Counted from the first letter of the stretch, positions 1-8,640 are shown. The stretch: DNA of 64,000 nucleotides from Temperatibacter sp965603205 (GCA_965603205.1 CBFDCC010000009.1:1-64000); one strand, 5' to 3'. A program made the numbers and translations. The notes: generated by a model from the sequence alone, not told the origin.

Positions 1-49
1 GACCCTCTGTTCCCAAAACAGATGCGCTACCAGGCTGCGCCACTCCCCG
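1..49 (-). tRNA. tRNA-Pro(UGG), 3' part cut by the window edge
   Basis: Read on the minus strand, the segment begins CGGGGAGTGGCGCAGCCTGG and continues through a D-arm and an anticodon arm. The seven-base anticodon loop TTTGGGA gives anticodon TGG, which decodes proline. The 5' acceptor strand, D-arm and anticodon arm are present. The T-arm and 3' acceptor strand lie beyond base 1. The gene lies downstream of the cold-shock protein/DUF192 pair in the same direction, a neighbourhood I recall from other alphaproteobacteria. Confidence 0.9.
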
Positions 50-200
50 GCGCGGCTCGTTAACTAGGCCGTTCTACGATATTTGGCAAGAGAAAAATGA
101 CAAAATTTAAAAAGATTTTACAAAGAGCTGAAAACCAGCGCAAAACTTAAGCTATTTGATCCCTTATTAAGATCATCACCATATAGTATTCGCATCTTTT

Positions 201-674
201 TTACTTTTTAGGTCGCAATAATTTAAAAATACCCGAGGCCGTAAGAATCACTCGACGTTTCTCGCCCTTAACAGCTGTAAGCTCTCCCTCTACAAAGACC
301 ATACTGCCTGTTTTACGAGACACCCGCGCTGTGCCAGCAACCCATTCGCCCAACATCGCAGTGCCTATAAAATCAGTCGTCATACGCATAGTGACAAAAG
401 GGTGTGGTGCAACAGTTATAACACCGCGGGCGAGGACAATATCAGCCATAGTCATCAGCATACCACCATGACAAAACCCTCCAGCGTTCACATGTTTTTC
501 CATGATACGGATGCCGCGTTGCCAATCGCCATCATTGTCGCTGCGTTCAAACAAAGGGCCATTTCTACAGCCAAAGTGTGAATGTGATTCAATAGGGGTA
601 AAGCCATCAGGCGCATTACTTGCGTTGATTTCTTCAGGTGGGTATGGCTTTATATCTGAAATTGGGGTCATCAT
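201..674 (-). CDS. PaaI-like hotdog-fold thioesterase
   Basis: A 157-residue single-domain protein of the hotdog acyl-CoA thioesterase superfamily, PaaI/YdiI type. The signature HGGMLMTMAD runs from residue 69: His69-Gly-Gly opens the hotdog helix and Asp78 sits at the usual catalytic acidic position. These enzymes hydrolyse small or aromatic acyl-CoA thioesters in the cytoplasm; the substrate cannot be read here. Two adjacent ATGs (674 and 671) could start it, with a purine-rich GAG just upstream. It follows DUF192 on the same strand but is separated from it by a 32-bp tandem repeat, so co-transcription is possible but unproven. Family call firm, function general. Confidence 0.85.
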   Translation of the reverse strand: MMTPISDIKPYPPEEINASNAPDGFTPIESHSHFGCRNGPLFERSDNDGDWQRGIRIMEKHVNAGGFCHGGMLMTMADIVLARGVITVAPHPFVTMRMTTDFIGTAMLGEWVAGTARVSRKTGSMVFVEGELTAVKGEKRRVILTASGIFKLLRPKK

Positions 675-691
675 TTACTCTATATTACTTT

Positions 692-770
692 GCGCGGCGC
701 ATAAGCGCCTGGTGTATTATTTAGCGCGACGCATAAGCGTCTGGTGTATTATTTAGCGCGGCGCATAAGC
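692..770 (-). repeat. 32-bp tandem repeat, about 2.5 copies, at the 3' end of the DUF192 gene
   Basis: Two full copies (692-723 and 724-755) are followed by a partial copy (756-770) that is the last coding stretch of the DUF192 gene. Each unit contains a small hairpin with an ATAA/TTAT loop. The two full copies differ at two bases only, and these are the two partners of one stem pair (GGCGC..GCGCC versus GACGC..GCGTC). On the minus strand each unit also repeats the gene's end, encoding Leu-Met-Arg-Arg-Ala-Lys-stop, so the array looks like a tandem duplication of the 3' end of the gene. Confidence 0.85.
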
Positions 771-1291
771 AGCTTGGGTATGCGTACATAATCACCAGCC
801 TTAATGCCCCGTCTAGCAGCCTCACCAGCATTTAATTCCAGTACAGCGATCACACGCCCCTTACTAGGGCGCGACAGCTCATTCATTGGCGGCACGTCAT
901 GCAATATATTGGCGATGCGCCCTGTTGACCTAATATAGATGATATCAAGTGGCAGATATGTATTCCTCATCCAGAATGATGCGCGCCTGCTATTTGGAAA
1001 AATAAACAACATACCATGATTGTTATCCATAGTTTTTCTGTACATTAAACCCAGTGCTCTCGCCTCACGTGTTAAGGCCAGCTCTACATCTACAGAATGG
1101 CTGATTTTGCTCTTGCCCTCTCCCGTTTCAATAACCAGTGGCACACGGCCATCATCATCTGCCGCTAAAGGTGATAAAAAAAACGCAAAAAATGCAAAGA
1201 AGATACCCGCAAAATGAATGTTTGCAGTAAGCTTGTTTAATTTTTGAATACTATTACGAGTCGTCACTACAAATATATGGGCGTTAATCAT
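749..1291 (-). CDS. DUF192 family protein, probably exported
   Basis: A 180-residue protein with the DUF192 signature over roughly residues 60-175: GLMYRKTM, then GMLFIFPN, then FWMRNTYLPLDIIYI. A hydrophobic segment near residues 28-44 ending in AAD looks like a signal peptide or anchor preceded by a long N-terminal stretch, so the true start may be internal. Its ATG overlaps the TGA of the upstream cold-shock gene (ATGA at 1288-1291), implying translational coupling. DUF192 proteins are widespread and their biochemical role is not settled. The extreme 3' end is repeated in tandem downstream. Confidence 0.88.
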   Translation of the reverse strand: MINAHIFVVTTRNSIQKLNKLTANIHFAGIFFAFFAFFLSPLAADDDGRVPLVIETGEGKSKISHSVDVELALTREARALGLMYRKTMDNNHGMLFIFPNSRRASFWMRNTYLPLDIIYIRSTGRIANILHDVPPMNELSRPSKGRVIAVLELNAGEAARRGIKAGDYVRIPKLLMRRAK

Positions 1292-1839
1292 GCATCCCCA
1301 GGCAGTGCAATTTGTGCAACGAGTGGTCCTCGTTCACCATCACCGATGCGAACACGAACCTCTTGTCCCGGTTCTAATTCTGTCAAACCCGCACGACGCA
1401 ATGTCTCAATATGAACAAAAATATCCTGCTCGCTATCACGGCGCGAGACAAAACCATATCCCTTTGTTCGATTAAACCATTTCACCTCGACATCCTCATA
1501 ATCGTCAGCCACTTTCACATCCATTCCGGGGTGTGAAAAAGATGAACGACCGAGATCCTCAGGCGACACAGCCGTTGATAAGTCTAGAGATTTCACTTCT
1601 GTTGCTTGCCAGCCTCGATCTTTAAGTGCTGCTGAACAGTCTACTGTTGTTCCTTCTGGTACCGAGCGGCGACCAACATCGCGCAATACAGAGAAATGCA
1701 ATAAAATATCACATTCCTCACCATCTACCGGTACGATAAAGCCATATCCCTTGACTGAATCAAACCATTTTACTCTGCCTATAAAATCCCGTATTTCTTC
1801 CTCTACTGGATCCTCGACAAGCCTAACTGGGCTCTCCAT
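1288..1839 (-). CDS. double cold-shock-domain protein (CspA family)
   Basis: 183 residues with two cold-shock domains, about residues 18-75 and 115-180. Each carries the RNA-binding motifs: KWFDSVKGYGFI with DILLHFS in the first, and KWFNRTKGYGFV with DIFVHIE in the second. Such proteins bind single-stranded RNA or DNA and act as cytoplasmic RNA chaperones. Two-domain versions are typical of alphaproteobacteria (as in Caulobacter), while CspA itself is about 70 residues. AGGGG lies six bases before the ATG at 1839. It overlaps the following DUF192 gene by four bases. The linker (about residues 76-114) is acidic and low in complexity. Confidence 0.93.
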   Translation of the reverse strand: MESPVRLVEDPVEEEIRDFIGRVKWFDSVKGYGFIVPVDGEECDILLHFSVLRDVGRRSVPEGTTVDCSAALKDRGWQATEVKSLDLSTAVSPEDLGRSSFSHPGMDVKVADDYEDVEVKWFNRTKGYGFVSRRDSEQDIFVHIETLRRAGLTELEPGQEVRVRIGDGERGPLVAQIALPGDA

Positions 1840-1904
1840 GGTATTCCCCTACCCTAAACAAAACCTTATTAAATTAATTAATATACTATTAACACTGACA
1901 TAGA

Positions 1905-1945
1905 CAAAAAAAGCCCGCAACAAAATTCTGCTGCGGGCTCTATTA
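1905..1945 (-). terminator. Rho-independent terminator after nhaB
   Basis: The arms AGCCCGCA (1912-1919) and TGCGGGCT (1932-1939) form a GC-rich stem. On the minus strand it is followed by a run of T (complement of the A-run at 1906-1912). It sits downstream of nhaB and upstream of the cold-shock gene. Confidence 0.85.
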
Positions 1946-2002
1946 TTTTAGGTCACTATTCCTGTCTAAGATAACAAGAAGTTGTTATTTTTTGACAAGC
2001 AG

Positions 2003-3595
2003 TTAATGCTTAGTTGAACCACCTGAAGCCAATTCAGAGGCTGAATGATGGTTTATTAAATGCTTATCATACAGTACATCAGTCATTGGCACTAGCAGAT
2101 ATACAATTGCTAAATAGCCAGTGACCGCCATCGTAATAGTGTAGGGCAGAGCCATGAAAACCATTTTCATATATGAAAGACGAACAAGCGGCGCAGCTGC
2201 ACTTGTTAACAAGAACAAGAAGGCAGCCTGACCGTTTGGTGTCGCCACTGATGGAATATTTGTACCCGTGTTAATAGCCACAGCCATTAGATCAAATGTA
2301 TCGCGTGATATCGTACCATCCGCCAGCGCTTTTGAGACTTCGGATATATACACCGTCGCGACAAATACGTTATCTGAAATTGCCGACAACACACCATTAG
2401 CTATATAAAGAGCCGAAATTTGGCCTGTTCCTTCAAGAGAGAAGACATAGTCAGTGATAGGCTTAAATAACTGAAGATCATTAATCACACCAACGACGGC
2501 AAAGAAGACGACCAAGAGCGCGGTAAATGGTAATGCTTCTTCAAAAGCCTTACCAATTTGATGCTCTTCAGTTATGCCAGTAAAGGCTGTTGCAAGCACA
2601 ATAACCGATAGACCAATTAAGCCTACAGGTGCAAAGTGATAGATTAAAGCCACGACCAACCATACACCGACCAAACCTTGAATTACCAAAGATGCCTTAT
2701 CTTTAGCCGAGCGGCGCTCACTCTCATAAACATCATAGTCTACAATGGTCTGCATAACATTAGATGGAATTTTGCCGCCATAACCAAATGTTTTGGTTAC
2801 TTCCAACAGTAAGCATGTTGATAAACCAATGAATAAAACAGGCATAGTCACCGGTGACATTCGTAGGAAGAATTCAATAAAGTCCCAACTTGCGCGGTCC
2901 CCGATAATCACATTTTGAGGCTCGCCAACAATAGTACAAACACCACCAAGTGCAGTACCCACAGCTGCGTGCATCATCAAACTACGCAAGAAAGCACGAA
3001 ACTCACCTAACTCTGCACGGCGCTCATTCGTCGTCAATAAGTTATCATCTTGGTGATCATGATCATGGTGAAAATCTTTACCCGACGCAACCTTGTGGTA
3101 AATAGAGTAAAAACCAACTGCGATAGAAATCACCACAGCCGTTACAGTTAATGCATCCAAGAAGGCCGAAAGCACGGCAGCTGACAGTGAAAACATCAAT
3201 GATAACATTATCTTGTTACGCACTTTAACGAGCAATTTCGTAAAGACGAAGAGCAAGAATTTTTGCATAAAGTAAATGCCTGCAACCATAAAGATCAGCA
3301 GCAAAATTACTTCAAGACCATGCTCAATCTCATACATAACCGTAGCAGGAGACGTCATCCCCAAGAAAACAGCTTCTATGGCCAAAAGACCGCCAGGCTG
3401 TAATGGATAACATTTAAGTGCCATAGCCAAAGTAAAAATAAATTCTAATACAAGAACCCAACCAGCAAGGTATGGATCAACGAAAAAGAATAGAATTGGA
3501 TTTATCACCAAAAAGGCGATTATTGTCAGTTTATACCAGTCAGCAGATTGACCGAGAAAATTCTGAGCAAATGCATTGCCTGCACGCTGCGTCAT
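2003..3595 (-). CDS. nhaB: Na+/H+ antiporter NhaB
   Basis: A 530-residue polytopic inner-membrane protein that reads like E. coli NhaB along its whole length: NFLGQSADWYKL near the start, FTLAMALKCYPLQPGGLLAI, SAFLDALTVTAVVIS, the MHAAVGTALGGV and VGEPQN motifs, and NTGTNIPSVATPNGQAAF near the C-terminus. NhaB exchanges internal Na+ for external H+ (2 Na+ : 3 H+ in E. coli), keeping cytoplasmic sodium low. A His/Asp-rich cytosolic loop (HHDHDHQDD, about residues 176-184) replaces the corresponding E. coli segment. GAGGG lies upstream of the ATG at 3595. The 5' leader holds a hairpin and a G-rich block, and a terminator closes the unit. Confidence 0.96.
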   Translation of the reverse strand: MTQRAGNAFAQNFLGQSADWYKLTIIAFLVINPILFFFVDPYLAGWVLVLEFIFTLAMALKCYPLQPGGLLAIEAVFLGMTSPATVMYEIEHGLEVILLLIFMVAGIYFMQKFLLFVFTKLLVKVRNKIMLSLMFSLSAAVLSAFLDALTVTAVVISIAVGFYSIYHKVASGKDFHHDHDHQDDNLLTTNERRAELGEFRAFLRSLMMHAAVGTALGGVCTIVGEPQNVIIGDRASWDFIEFFLRMSPVTMPVLFIGLSTCLLLEVTKTFGYGGKIPSNVMQTIVDYDVYESERRSAKDKASLVIQGLVGVWLVVALIYHFAPVGLIGLSVIVLATAFTGITEEHQIGKAFEEALPFTALLVVFFAVVGVINDLQLFKPITDYVFSLEGTGQISALYIANGVLSAISDNVFVATVYISEVSKALADGTISRDTFDLMAVAINTGTNIPSVATPNGQAAFLFLLTSAAAPLVRLSYMKMVFMALPYTITMAVTGYLAIVYLLVPMTDVLYDKHLINHHSASELASGGSTKH

Positions 3596-3720
3596 GTTTT
3601 TTATCCCTCATAAAATTTAAACACATATGAACCCTACGTCAAAGTTCATATTCAAGCAGTTTGTATCCCCCCACGGCTTAGTTGGCAAGAATAACCGCAC
3701 AAAGGGCTTTTAAATGATGT
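3596..3720 (-). promoter_or_regulatory. structured 5' leader of nhaB, candidate cis-regulatory RNA
   Basis: On the minus strand the leader holds a GC-rich block (complement of 3660-3715, including GCCGTGGGGGGATAC) unlike the AT-rich surroundings. A perfect 8-bp hairpin follows (ATATGAAC / GTTCATAT at 3625-3632 and 3644-3651), only about 30 bases before the nhaB start. Sodium- and lithium-sensing riboswitch classes are known upstream of cation antiporter genes, but I cannot match this sequence to any class from memory. From 3721 to 3839 the DNA is AT-rich, probably with the promoter, and no gene is seen. Confidence 0.4.
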
Positions 3721-3839
3721 AAAAAAACCCATATATATATAAGAATAAAAAAATATTAGTTAACAATTAAAAATGGTTATCTAAAGAAGCACTTTTTTAA
3801 AAAATGACGTGCCCTCGTGATCAAAATATCGAATCATCA

Positions 3840-4421
3840 TTAGCCTTCAGCCCAATCAATTAGCTCTTCAACAGTTTTTGCTTCAATGATAATGCGAACA
3901 ATATCAAAATCAAATCCCGCACGTGCCATTGAACCTATTTCTTTCTTCATCTTAGATTCATCACCCTCTTTCGTGCGATAGGGGCCAAAACGACGACGTC
4001 TTGCGTATGTTATAGCTGCCAGCCTATCTGTCTCTTCACCCTCTTCCTGACGCAAAACCTGCAAAGCTTTATTAATATCATCATCGCCCACACCCTTTTG
4101 CCTGAGCGCCATTTTAATCATGCGGGATGGCTTACCTGTTCGGTGCATCGCTGCTGCGCGAGTTCGAGCATAGATACCGTCATCCACATAGCCTAGACGT
4201 GCGCATTTGGCTGATACCGCACTTATCCAACCTAACTGTTGTTCGCTCGGCGCTTCATTATTTTCATTTCGGCGGCGACATTTCTGCCCCAAAATGCGCT
4301 CTAGGTTTTTCTGACAGGAACTATAGCGCTCAAGATAATAAATCGCCGCCCGTTCAAGATAGGCCTCTGTAACGGGTTTAAGTATTTTATCTTTATATGA
4401 TTGCGCCTTTTTCATCGTCAT
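3840..4421 (-). CDS. recX: RecX family regulator of RecA
   Basis: 193 residues of the RecX family: LERAAIYYLERYSSC near residue 22 is the alphaproteobacterial form of the N-terminal RecX helix, and GYVDDGIYARTRA followed by KGVGDDDINKAL matches the repeated three-helix modules. RecX binds RecA filaments and inhibits their extension, moderating recombination and the SOS response. Its ATG overlaps the stop of the upstream aminotransferase gene (TCAT at 4418-4421), so the two are probably translated together. recA is not in this window. The C-terminal part (YARRRRFGPYRTK) is basic, as expected for a DNA/RecA-binding protein. Confidence 0.88.
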   Translation of the reverse strand: MTMKKAQSYKDKILKPVTEAYLERAAIYYLERYSSCQKNLERILGQKCRRRNENNEAPSEQQLGWISAVSAKCARLGYVDDGIYARTRAAAMHRTGKPSRMIKMALRQKGVGDDDINKALQVLRQEEGEETDRLAAITYARRRRFGPYRTKEGDESKMKKEIGSMARAGFDFDIVRIIIEAKTVEELIDWAEG

Positions 4422-5614
4422 ATATCATTTAAAGCATTAAAAAACTGTTGCATATCATCATGGTCGTGAAAATAATGTGGTGACACGCGTGCCGTTGTAT
4501 CAATGCCGCGTTCCTCTAGATCTAATCTAGTATGCACCACAGAAGCAACCTGTATGGCCACACCCTTTTCTTCCATTGCGACTTTTAAAGCCCCAGCATC
4601 CATACCAACCTTATTAAAGGTAATGATCGCCGCGGAAGCGTCATTTGGACAGTTCATGATAATATCGTCACGTTTTGATAATTCTGTTCGCAACCAATCA
4701 GCCACAGCCTGCGTTTGCGCGCAGAGCTTATCCCCACCATAATCAAGGAAATAGTCAAGTGCTGCCCCAAAACCAAGTTGTGTCATCACACTGCGCTCCC
4801 AAGCTTCGAAAACACGGGCGTCTGTGCGCATTTCATATTGATTAGCGCCAGTCCAAGCGGCAGACTGATTTGTCACCACCAGTGGATTTAACCAATCTTG
4901 CATTTCTGGACTGATGTACAGAAAACCAACCCCGCGAGGCCCGCGCAGAAATTTCCGCGCTGTAGCTGTCGCCATATCACAGCCAATTTCCTCAACATTC
5001 ACAGGGACTTGACCTACAGATTGGCATATATCTAGTAGATAGGGCACGCTGTGCCGCTTAGCTATTACGCCGACTTCTTTCACTGGATTTATTTGGCCGC
5101 TAGATGACGGCACATGTGTGATACTGATCAAGGCAGTCTTATTATCAATCAAACTTTCAAGGTGCTGTAAATCTAGTTTTCCATCCTCACCAGCCCGTGC
5201 AACACGAATTTCAAAGCCTAATCTTCGTGCGTGGTGAAGATAGGCTACATAATTACTACAATATTCATTAAAAGATGTGACAATATTATCACTTGCTGAA
5301 ATATCTATACTATAAAATAACTTAGTCCATGCATCCACCGCACTAGATGCAAGAGCATAATCATTAGCTGACCCCCCAAAACATCTCGCCAAAAGCGCAT
5401 AAACACCCTCAATGCGATCCGTAACTCGTTCAGCCGCAACATAGCCCCCAACTTGTTGTTCCAACATCATATGCTCTTGCATTGCACTGATCACGGGTGT
5501 TGGCATTAACGACGAACCTGCACTATCGAGATGCACCCTGCCCTTGCCTATAAAGGCGTCACGACGCAAAGACATTAAATCAATTTGATTTAATTTTGGA
5601 AAGTTGAGAGCCAT
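4418..5614 (-). CDS. class-V aminotransferase-fold PLP enzyme
   Basis: 398 residues of the NifS/class-V aminotransferase fold. Landmarks are HLDSAGSSLMP near residue 28, the cofactor-binding LLDICQSVGQ with Asp195, and the presumed Schiff-base lysine Lys221 in TARKFLRGPRG. The C-terminal RVSPHYFHDHDDM is typical of isopenicillin-epimerase-like and EgtE-like members. No cysteine sits at the desulfurase active-loop position, so it is unlikely to be a SufS/IscS sulfur donor. A C–S lyase or a racemase-type activity would fit, but the substrate cannot be inferred. It overlaps recX by four bases, an unusual pairing, and is first in that two-gene unit. Confidence 0.82.
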   Translation of the reverse strand: MALNFPKLNQIDLMSLRRDAFIGKGRVHLDSAGSSLMPTPVISAMQEHMMLEQQVGGYVAAERVTDRIEGVYALLARCFGGSANDYALASSAVDAWTKLFYSIDISASDNIVTSFNEYCSNYVAYLHHARRLGFEIRVARAGEDGKLDLQHLESLIDNKTALISITHVPSSSGQINPVKEVGVIAKRHSVPYLLDICQSVGQVPVNVEEIGCDMATATARKFLRGPRGVGFLYISPEMQDWLNPLVVTNQSAAWTGANQYEMRTDARVFEAWERSVMTQLGFGAALDYFLDYGGDKLCAQTQAVADWLRTELSKRDDIIMNCPNDASAAIITFNKVGMDAGALKVAMEEKGVAIQVASVVHTRLDLEERGIDTTARVSPHYFHDHDDMQQFFNALNDI

Positions 5615-5936
5615 TATTTATCCTATTATCTTGTTATTTCATACTATATCAGAACACTAAATATAGAAACTGCTTGCGATTATACGTGACAAAATGTAAT
5701 CCACCCCATTAAAGTATAATCACTTTTATTCTTGACCTACTATAGTGTTCTCAGAGTAAAAGAATGAAAGTAAGTCGATTGCAAGGAAATTATTGGGTAG
5801 GAAAATTATCCAAACACCTGTATTGATTATTTTTACACAATAAGAAATAACATATAATTGTTTCTTATTTATGAACGTAGTAACTGATTGGCGTAAGGCG
5901 AAGATATGATCGTAGTTCACATTGGCATAGGTAATT
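5615..5936. other. AT-rich intergenic region between divergent genes
   Basis: This 322-base gap separates the minus-strand aminotransferase from the plus-strand sphingolipid operon and must hold promoters for both. A perfect TATAAT occurs at 5715-5720 on the plus strand, without a convincing -35 at standard spacing, and TTGACC occurs at 5732-5737. I see no repeat, RNA gene or believable small gene. A minus-strand reading frame running into the next gene appears to be chance. Confidence 0.5.
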
Positions 5937-7688
5937 ATGGCTAAAACCAACATGAAAATTGAAGCGACACCCACACAGGACCCTACTTTACCTAGGCGGT
6001 ATTCTGACTTTGACACCCTTGTTGAGGCTATGGAATATGCTGCACGCGGGAAACGTGGCGCGAATTTTTATAACGCCCGTGGTGATCTAATCGAATCACG
6101 CACATGGGCAAACCTTTGTGCGCAAGCTAAAATCATTGGTGCTAAATTAGTCGGTATGGGCTTTGAAAAGGATGATCGCATTGCGCTTATCGCTGAGACT
6201 AGCGGTGACTTCGTTGCCTTTTTCATGGGATGTCAATATGCATCTGTTCTGCCAGTGCCTATGCCCCTCCCGACCTCTTTTGGCGGTAGAGACGGCTATG
6301 TGACACAACTAGGACTGCAAATGAAAAGCTGTGACGCTAATGCGGTTATGGCCCCCGATTATATGAATGAAATTATCGCCGATGCATCTACTGATCTTGA
6401 ATTAAGGTTTTCAGGGTGCCTAAGCGACTATATGCAAGCAGCAGGAAATGGTGAAATACGCAAGCCTAACGCTGATGATTTAACCTATCTGCAATATTCT
6501 TCTGGCTCCACTAGATTCCCTCATGGTATTTCAATCACTCATAAATCATTAATGAGTAATACACATGGCATGGGTTATCATGGCGTCCGTCTTGAAGAAC
6601 ATGACCGTTGTGTATCATGGCTTCCTTTTTATCATGACATGGGGCTCGTTGGTACGCTCCTGACATGTCTGTCATGCCAAGTATCTGTAGATTTCATTCC
6701 AACAGAAGAATTCGCCCGCAGGCCTTTAAGCTGGTTACGGGTTATGAGCGAAAACAAGGGCACTATCAGCTACAGCCCGACTTTTGGTTTTGACATTTGC
6801 GCACGTCGTGCCTCATCTCGTTCTAATTCCTTGGAAGGCCTAGATTTATCAGCATGGCGCGTTGCTGGTATCGGCGCTGAAATGATTCGTCCTGATGTAC
6901 TGCGTTATTTCAAAGATACATTTGCCCCAATCGGCTTTGATGAAAAAGTATTCTTACCCAGCTATGGGCTAGCGGAATGTACGCTTGGCGTTAGCTTTGG
7001 GGAAGTGGGCAAAGGTATTGAGATCGATTTGGTACACGAAACATGGCTCACTGGTGATAAACATGTACTCTTAAATGGCAATGCTAATAATGCTCGTATG
7101 CGTGAAGTTGTTAATTGCGGCAAGCCTTTACCTGAATATGAAGTAGAACTGCGCGATGAAGACCAAAACATTCTTGAGCCTTGCAGTATTGGCCGCATTT
7201 TTGTGCGTGGAGCCTCTGTCATGCGTGAATATTTCAATGATCCTGCAACAACCAAAGAAGTCTTAAGTCATGATGGCTGGTTAGATACTGGTGATATAGG
7301 CTATATGAAGGACGGCAATATTTATATTGTTGGCCGCGCTAAGGATATGATTATCGTTAACGGTAAAAACCACTGGCCACAAGATATCGAATGGGCAGCG
7401 GAACAAATTGAAGGCGTGAAAAATGGTGATGTAGCAGCTATATCAATTCCGGGTGAAAATGCCGAAGAAGTTCCAATGCTACTAGCGCAATGCCGTTACT
7501 CCGATTGCGATGACCGCACAATATTCGCTGACAATTTAAAAAAGCAAGTCCAAAGAGAAACTGGCATCAATGTAATGATAAAACTAGTATCACCTAAATC
7601 CTTACCGCGAACTTCTTCGGGTAAGTTAAGTAGGTCCAAAGCCCGAAACCAATATTTATCAGGCCAAATACAAGCCATAGCTAGCTGA
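5937..7688 (+). CDS. aasR: fatty acyl-AMP ligase / acyl-ACP synthetase of the sphingolipid locus
   Basis: 583 residues of the ANL adenylating superfamily, fatty-acyl-AMP-ligase type. The ATP loop is LQYSSGSTRFPHG near residues 185-197, with WLPFYHDMGLVG about 50 residues later. SYGLAE near 345, GWLDTGDIGY and the hinge/C-terminal lysine in SSGKLSRSK near the end are present. The family activates fatty acids as acyl-AMP and passes them to a carrier protein. Here a dedicated ACP gene lies three genes on, matching Caulobacter AasR (CC_1165), which is thought to load the ceramide-pathway ACP. One base separates its stop from the next start, so the pair is an operon. Specific role inferred from context. 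Confidence 0.85.
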   Translation: MAKTNMKIEATPTQDPTLPRRYSDFDTLVEAMEYAARGKRGANFYNARGDLIESRTWANLCAQAKIIGAKLVGMGFEKDDRIALIAETSGDFVAFFMGCQYASVLPVPMPLPTSFGGRDGYVTQLGLQMKSCDANAVMAPDYMNEIIADASTDLELRFSGCLSDYMQAAGNGEIRKPNADDLTYLQYSSGSTRFPHGISITHKSLMSNTHGMGYHGVRLEEHDRCVSWLPFYHDMGLVGTLLTCLSCQVSVDFIPTEEFARRPLSWLRVMSENKGTISYSPTFGFDICARRASSRSNSLEGLDLSAWRVAGIGAEMIRPDVLRYFKDTFAPIGFDEKVFLPSYGLAECTLGVSFGEVGKGIEIDLVHETWLTGDKHVLLNGNANNARMREVVNCGKPLPEYEVELRDEDQNILEPCSIGRIFVRGASVMREYFNDPATTKEVLSHDGWLDTGDIGYMKDGNIYIVGRAKDMIIVNGKNHWPQDIEWAAEQIEGVKNGDVAAISIPGENAEEVPMLLAQCRYSDCDDRTIFADNLKKQVQRETGINVMIKLVSPKSLPRTSSGKLSRSKARNQYLSGQIQAIAS

Positions 7689-7689
7689 T

Positions 7690-8640
7690 ATGATCAAAAA
7701 ATCTAATAAAAAAATAACTGTTGCTCTTACTGGTGCAACAGGGTTTCTAGGACGCTATATTCTAGAAGAACTAGTCTCAGCAGGCTTTAGGGTAAAAGCA
7801 CTCGCGCGCAAGCAAGCCGTGCGTGAATCAGATGTTGAATGGGTTATTGGTGATTTAAACAATAGTAACGCACTTAGGCATCTATGTAAGAATGCTGATT
7901 TTGTGATCCACGCGGCGGGCCTTGTAAAAGCCTTAAATAGGAACATCTTTTTTGATGTGAATGAAACAGGCACCCTTAATATTTTGCAAGCATCTAAAGT
8001 CGCTAAAACAAAGGGATTTTTACATGTTTCTAGCTTGGTAGCCCGTGAACAACATCTATCACATTACGCCGCCAGCAAACGCGCTGCTGAAATTAAAGTC
8101 GAAACACATGATTGGCCCTTTAAATGGATGATCTATCGCCCCGGTGGTATATACGGCCCGCGTGATATGGAAATACTCAAAATATTCAAGACTGTAAGAA
8201 AAGGATTCTTACCAGGTGCAGGGTCCAAAAATAACCGCTTCTCCATGATACATGCAAAAGACATGGCAAGAGCTTTGATTGCCCAACTGTCTGAGCCATT
8301 CACTAACGAAATCATTGAGATAAGTGATGGCCATAAAGATGGCTACTGCATGAATGATGTGGCCGAAACCATGTCTGACATATTAGATATCCCGAGACCT
8401 AGAGTTTATTATTTGCCAAAGTTTTTGCTCTGGCCTGTAGGGTTTATCAATAGTTTATATGCACGTTTCACTGATCAGCCCGCGATCTTAACGCAACAAA
8501 AAGCATCAGAGCTTTGCCATCGCGATTGGGTGACCGACCCAGATAAAGCCATTAGTAATGACATATGGGTGCCCGATTATGATTTAAAGTCAGGCCTAGA
8601 TGAAACAATCAGGTGGTACAACCTTAAAAACTATATCTAA
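7690..8640 (+). CDS. cerR: NAD(P)-dependent epimerase/dehydratase-type reductase, probable ceramide reductase
   Basis: 316 residues of the extended short-chain dehydrogenase family. The Rossmann motif GATGFLG is near residue 15, the catalytic Tyr/Lys pair is in YAASK near residue 120, and IYRPGGIYGPRD follows. In Caulobacter the equivalent gene, between the acyl-ACP synthetase and the ACP/Spt genes, encodes CerR, which reduces the 3-keto group of the ceramide intermediate; unlike eukaryotes, this is believed to occur after N-acylation. The hydrophobic stretch FLLWPVGFINSLY (about residues 255-267) could associate with the membrane. The specific role is inferred from neighbours; the family is certain. 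Confidence 0.85.
   Translation: MIKKSNKKITVALTGATGFLGRYILEELVSAGFRVKALARKQAVRESDVEWVIGDLNNSNALRHLCKNADFVIHAAGLVKALNRNIFFDVNETGTLNILQASKVAKTKGFLHVSSLVAREQHLSHYAASKRAAEIKVETHDWPFKWMIYRPGGIYGPRDMEILKIFKTVRKGFLPGAGSKNNRFSMIHAKDMARALIAQLSEPFTNEIIEISDGHKDGYCMNDVAETMSDILDIPRPRVYYLPKFLLWPVGFINSLYARFTDQPAILTQQKASELCHRDWVTDPDKAISNDIWVPDYDLKSGLDETIRWYNLKNYI

Noticed and set aside
502..756. Plus-strand frame of 84 codons across the thioesterase 5' end and the 32-bp repeat
   Set aside because: It is antisense to the thioesterase and passes through the tandem repeat; no domain or start signal.
3660..3715. Naming the nhaB leader a fluoride or Na+/Li+ riboswitch
   Set aside because: The fluoride consensus does not match by eye, and I cannot reproduce the Na+/Li+ consensuses reliably without a search.
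5715..5720. Perfect TATAAT as a firm promoter call
   Set aside because: No matching -35 at 16-18 bases, and the region is AT-rich; kept only as a remark.
5726..6016. Minus-strand open frame of 96 codons overlapping the start of the acyl-ligase gene
   Set aside because: It has no recognised domain and no clear ribosome site, runs antisense into the well-supported acyl-AMP ligase N-terminus, and lies in AT-rich DNA where chance frames are common.
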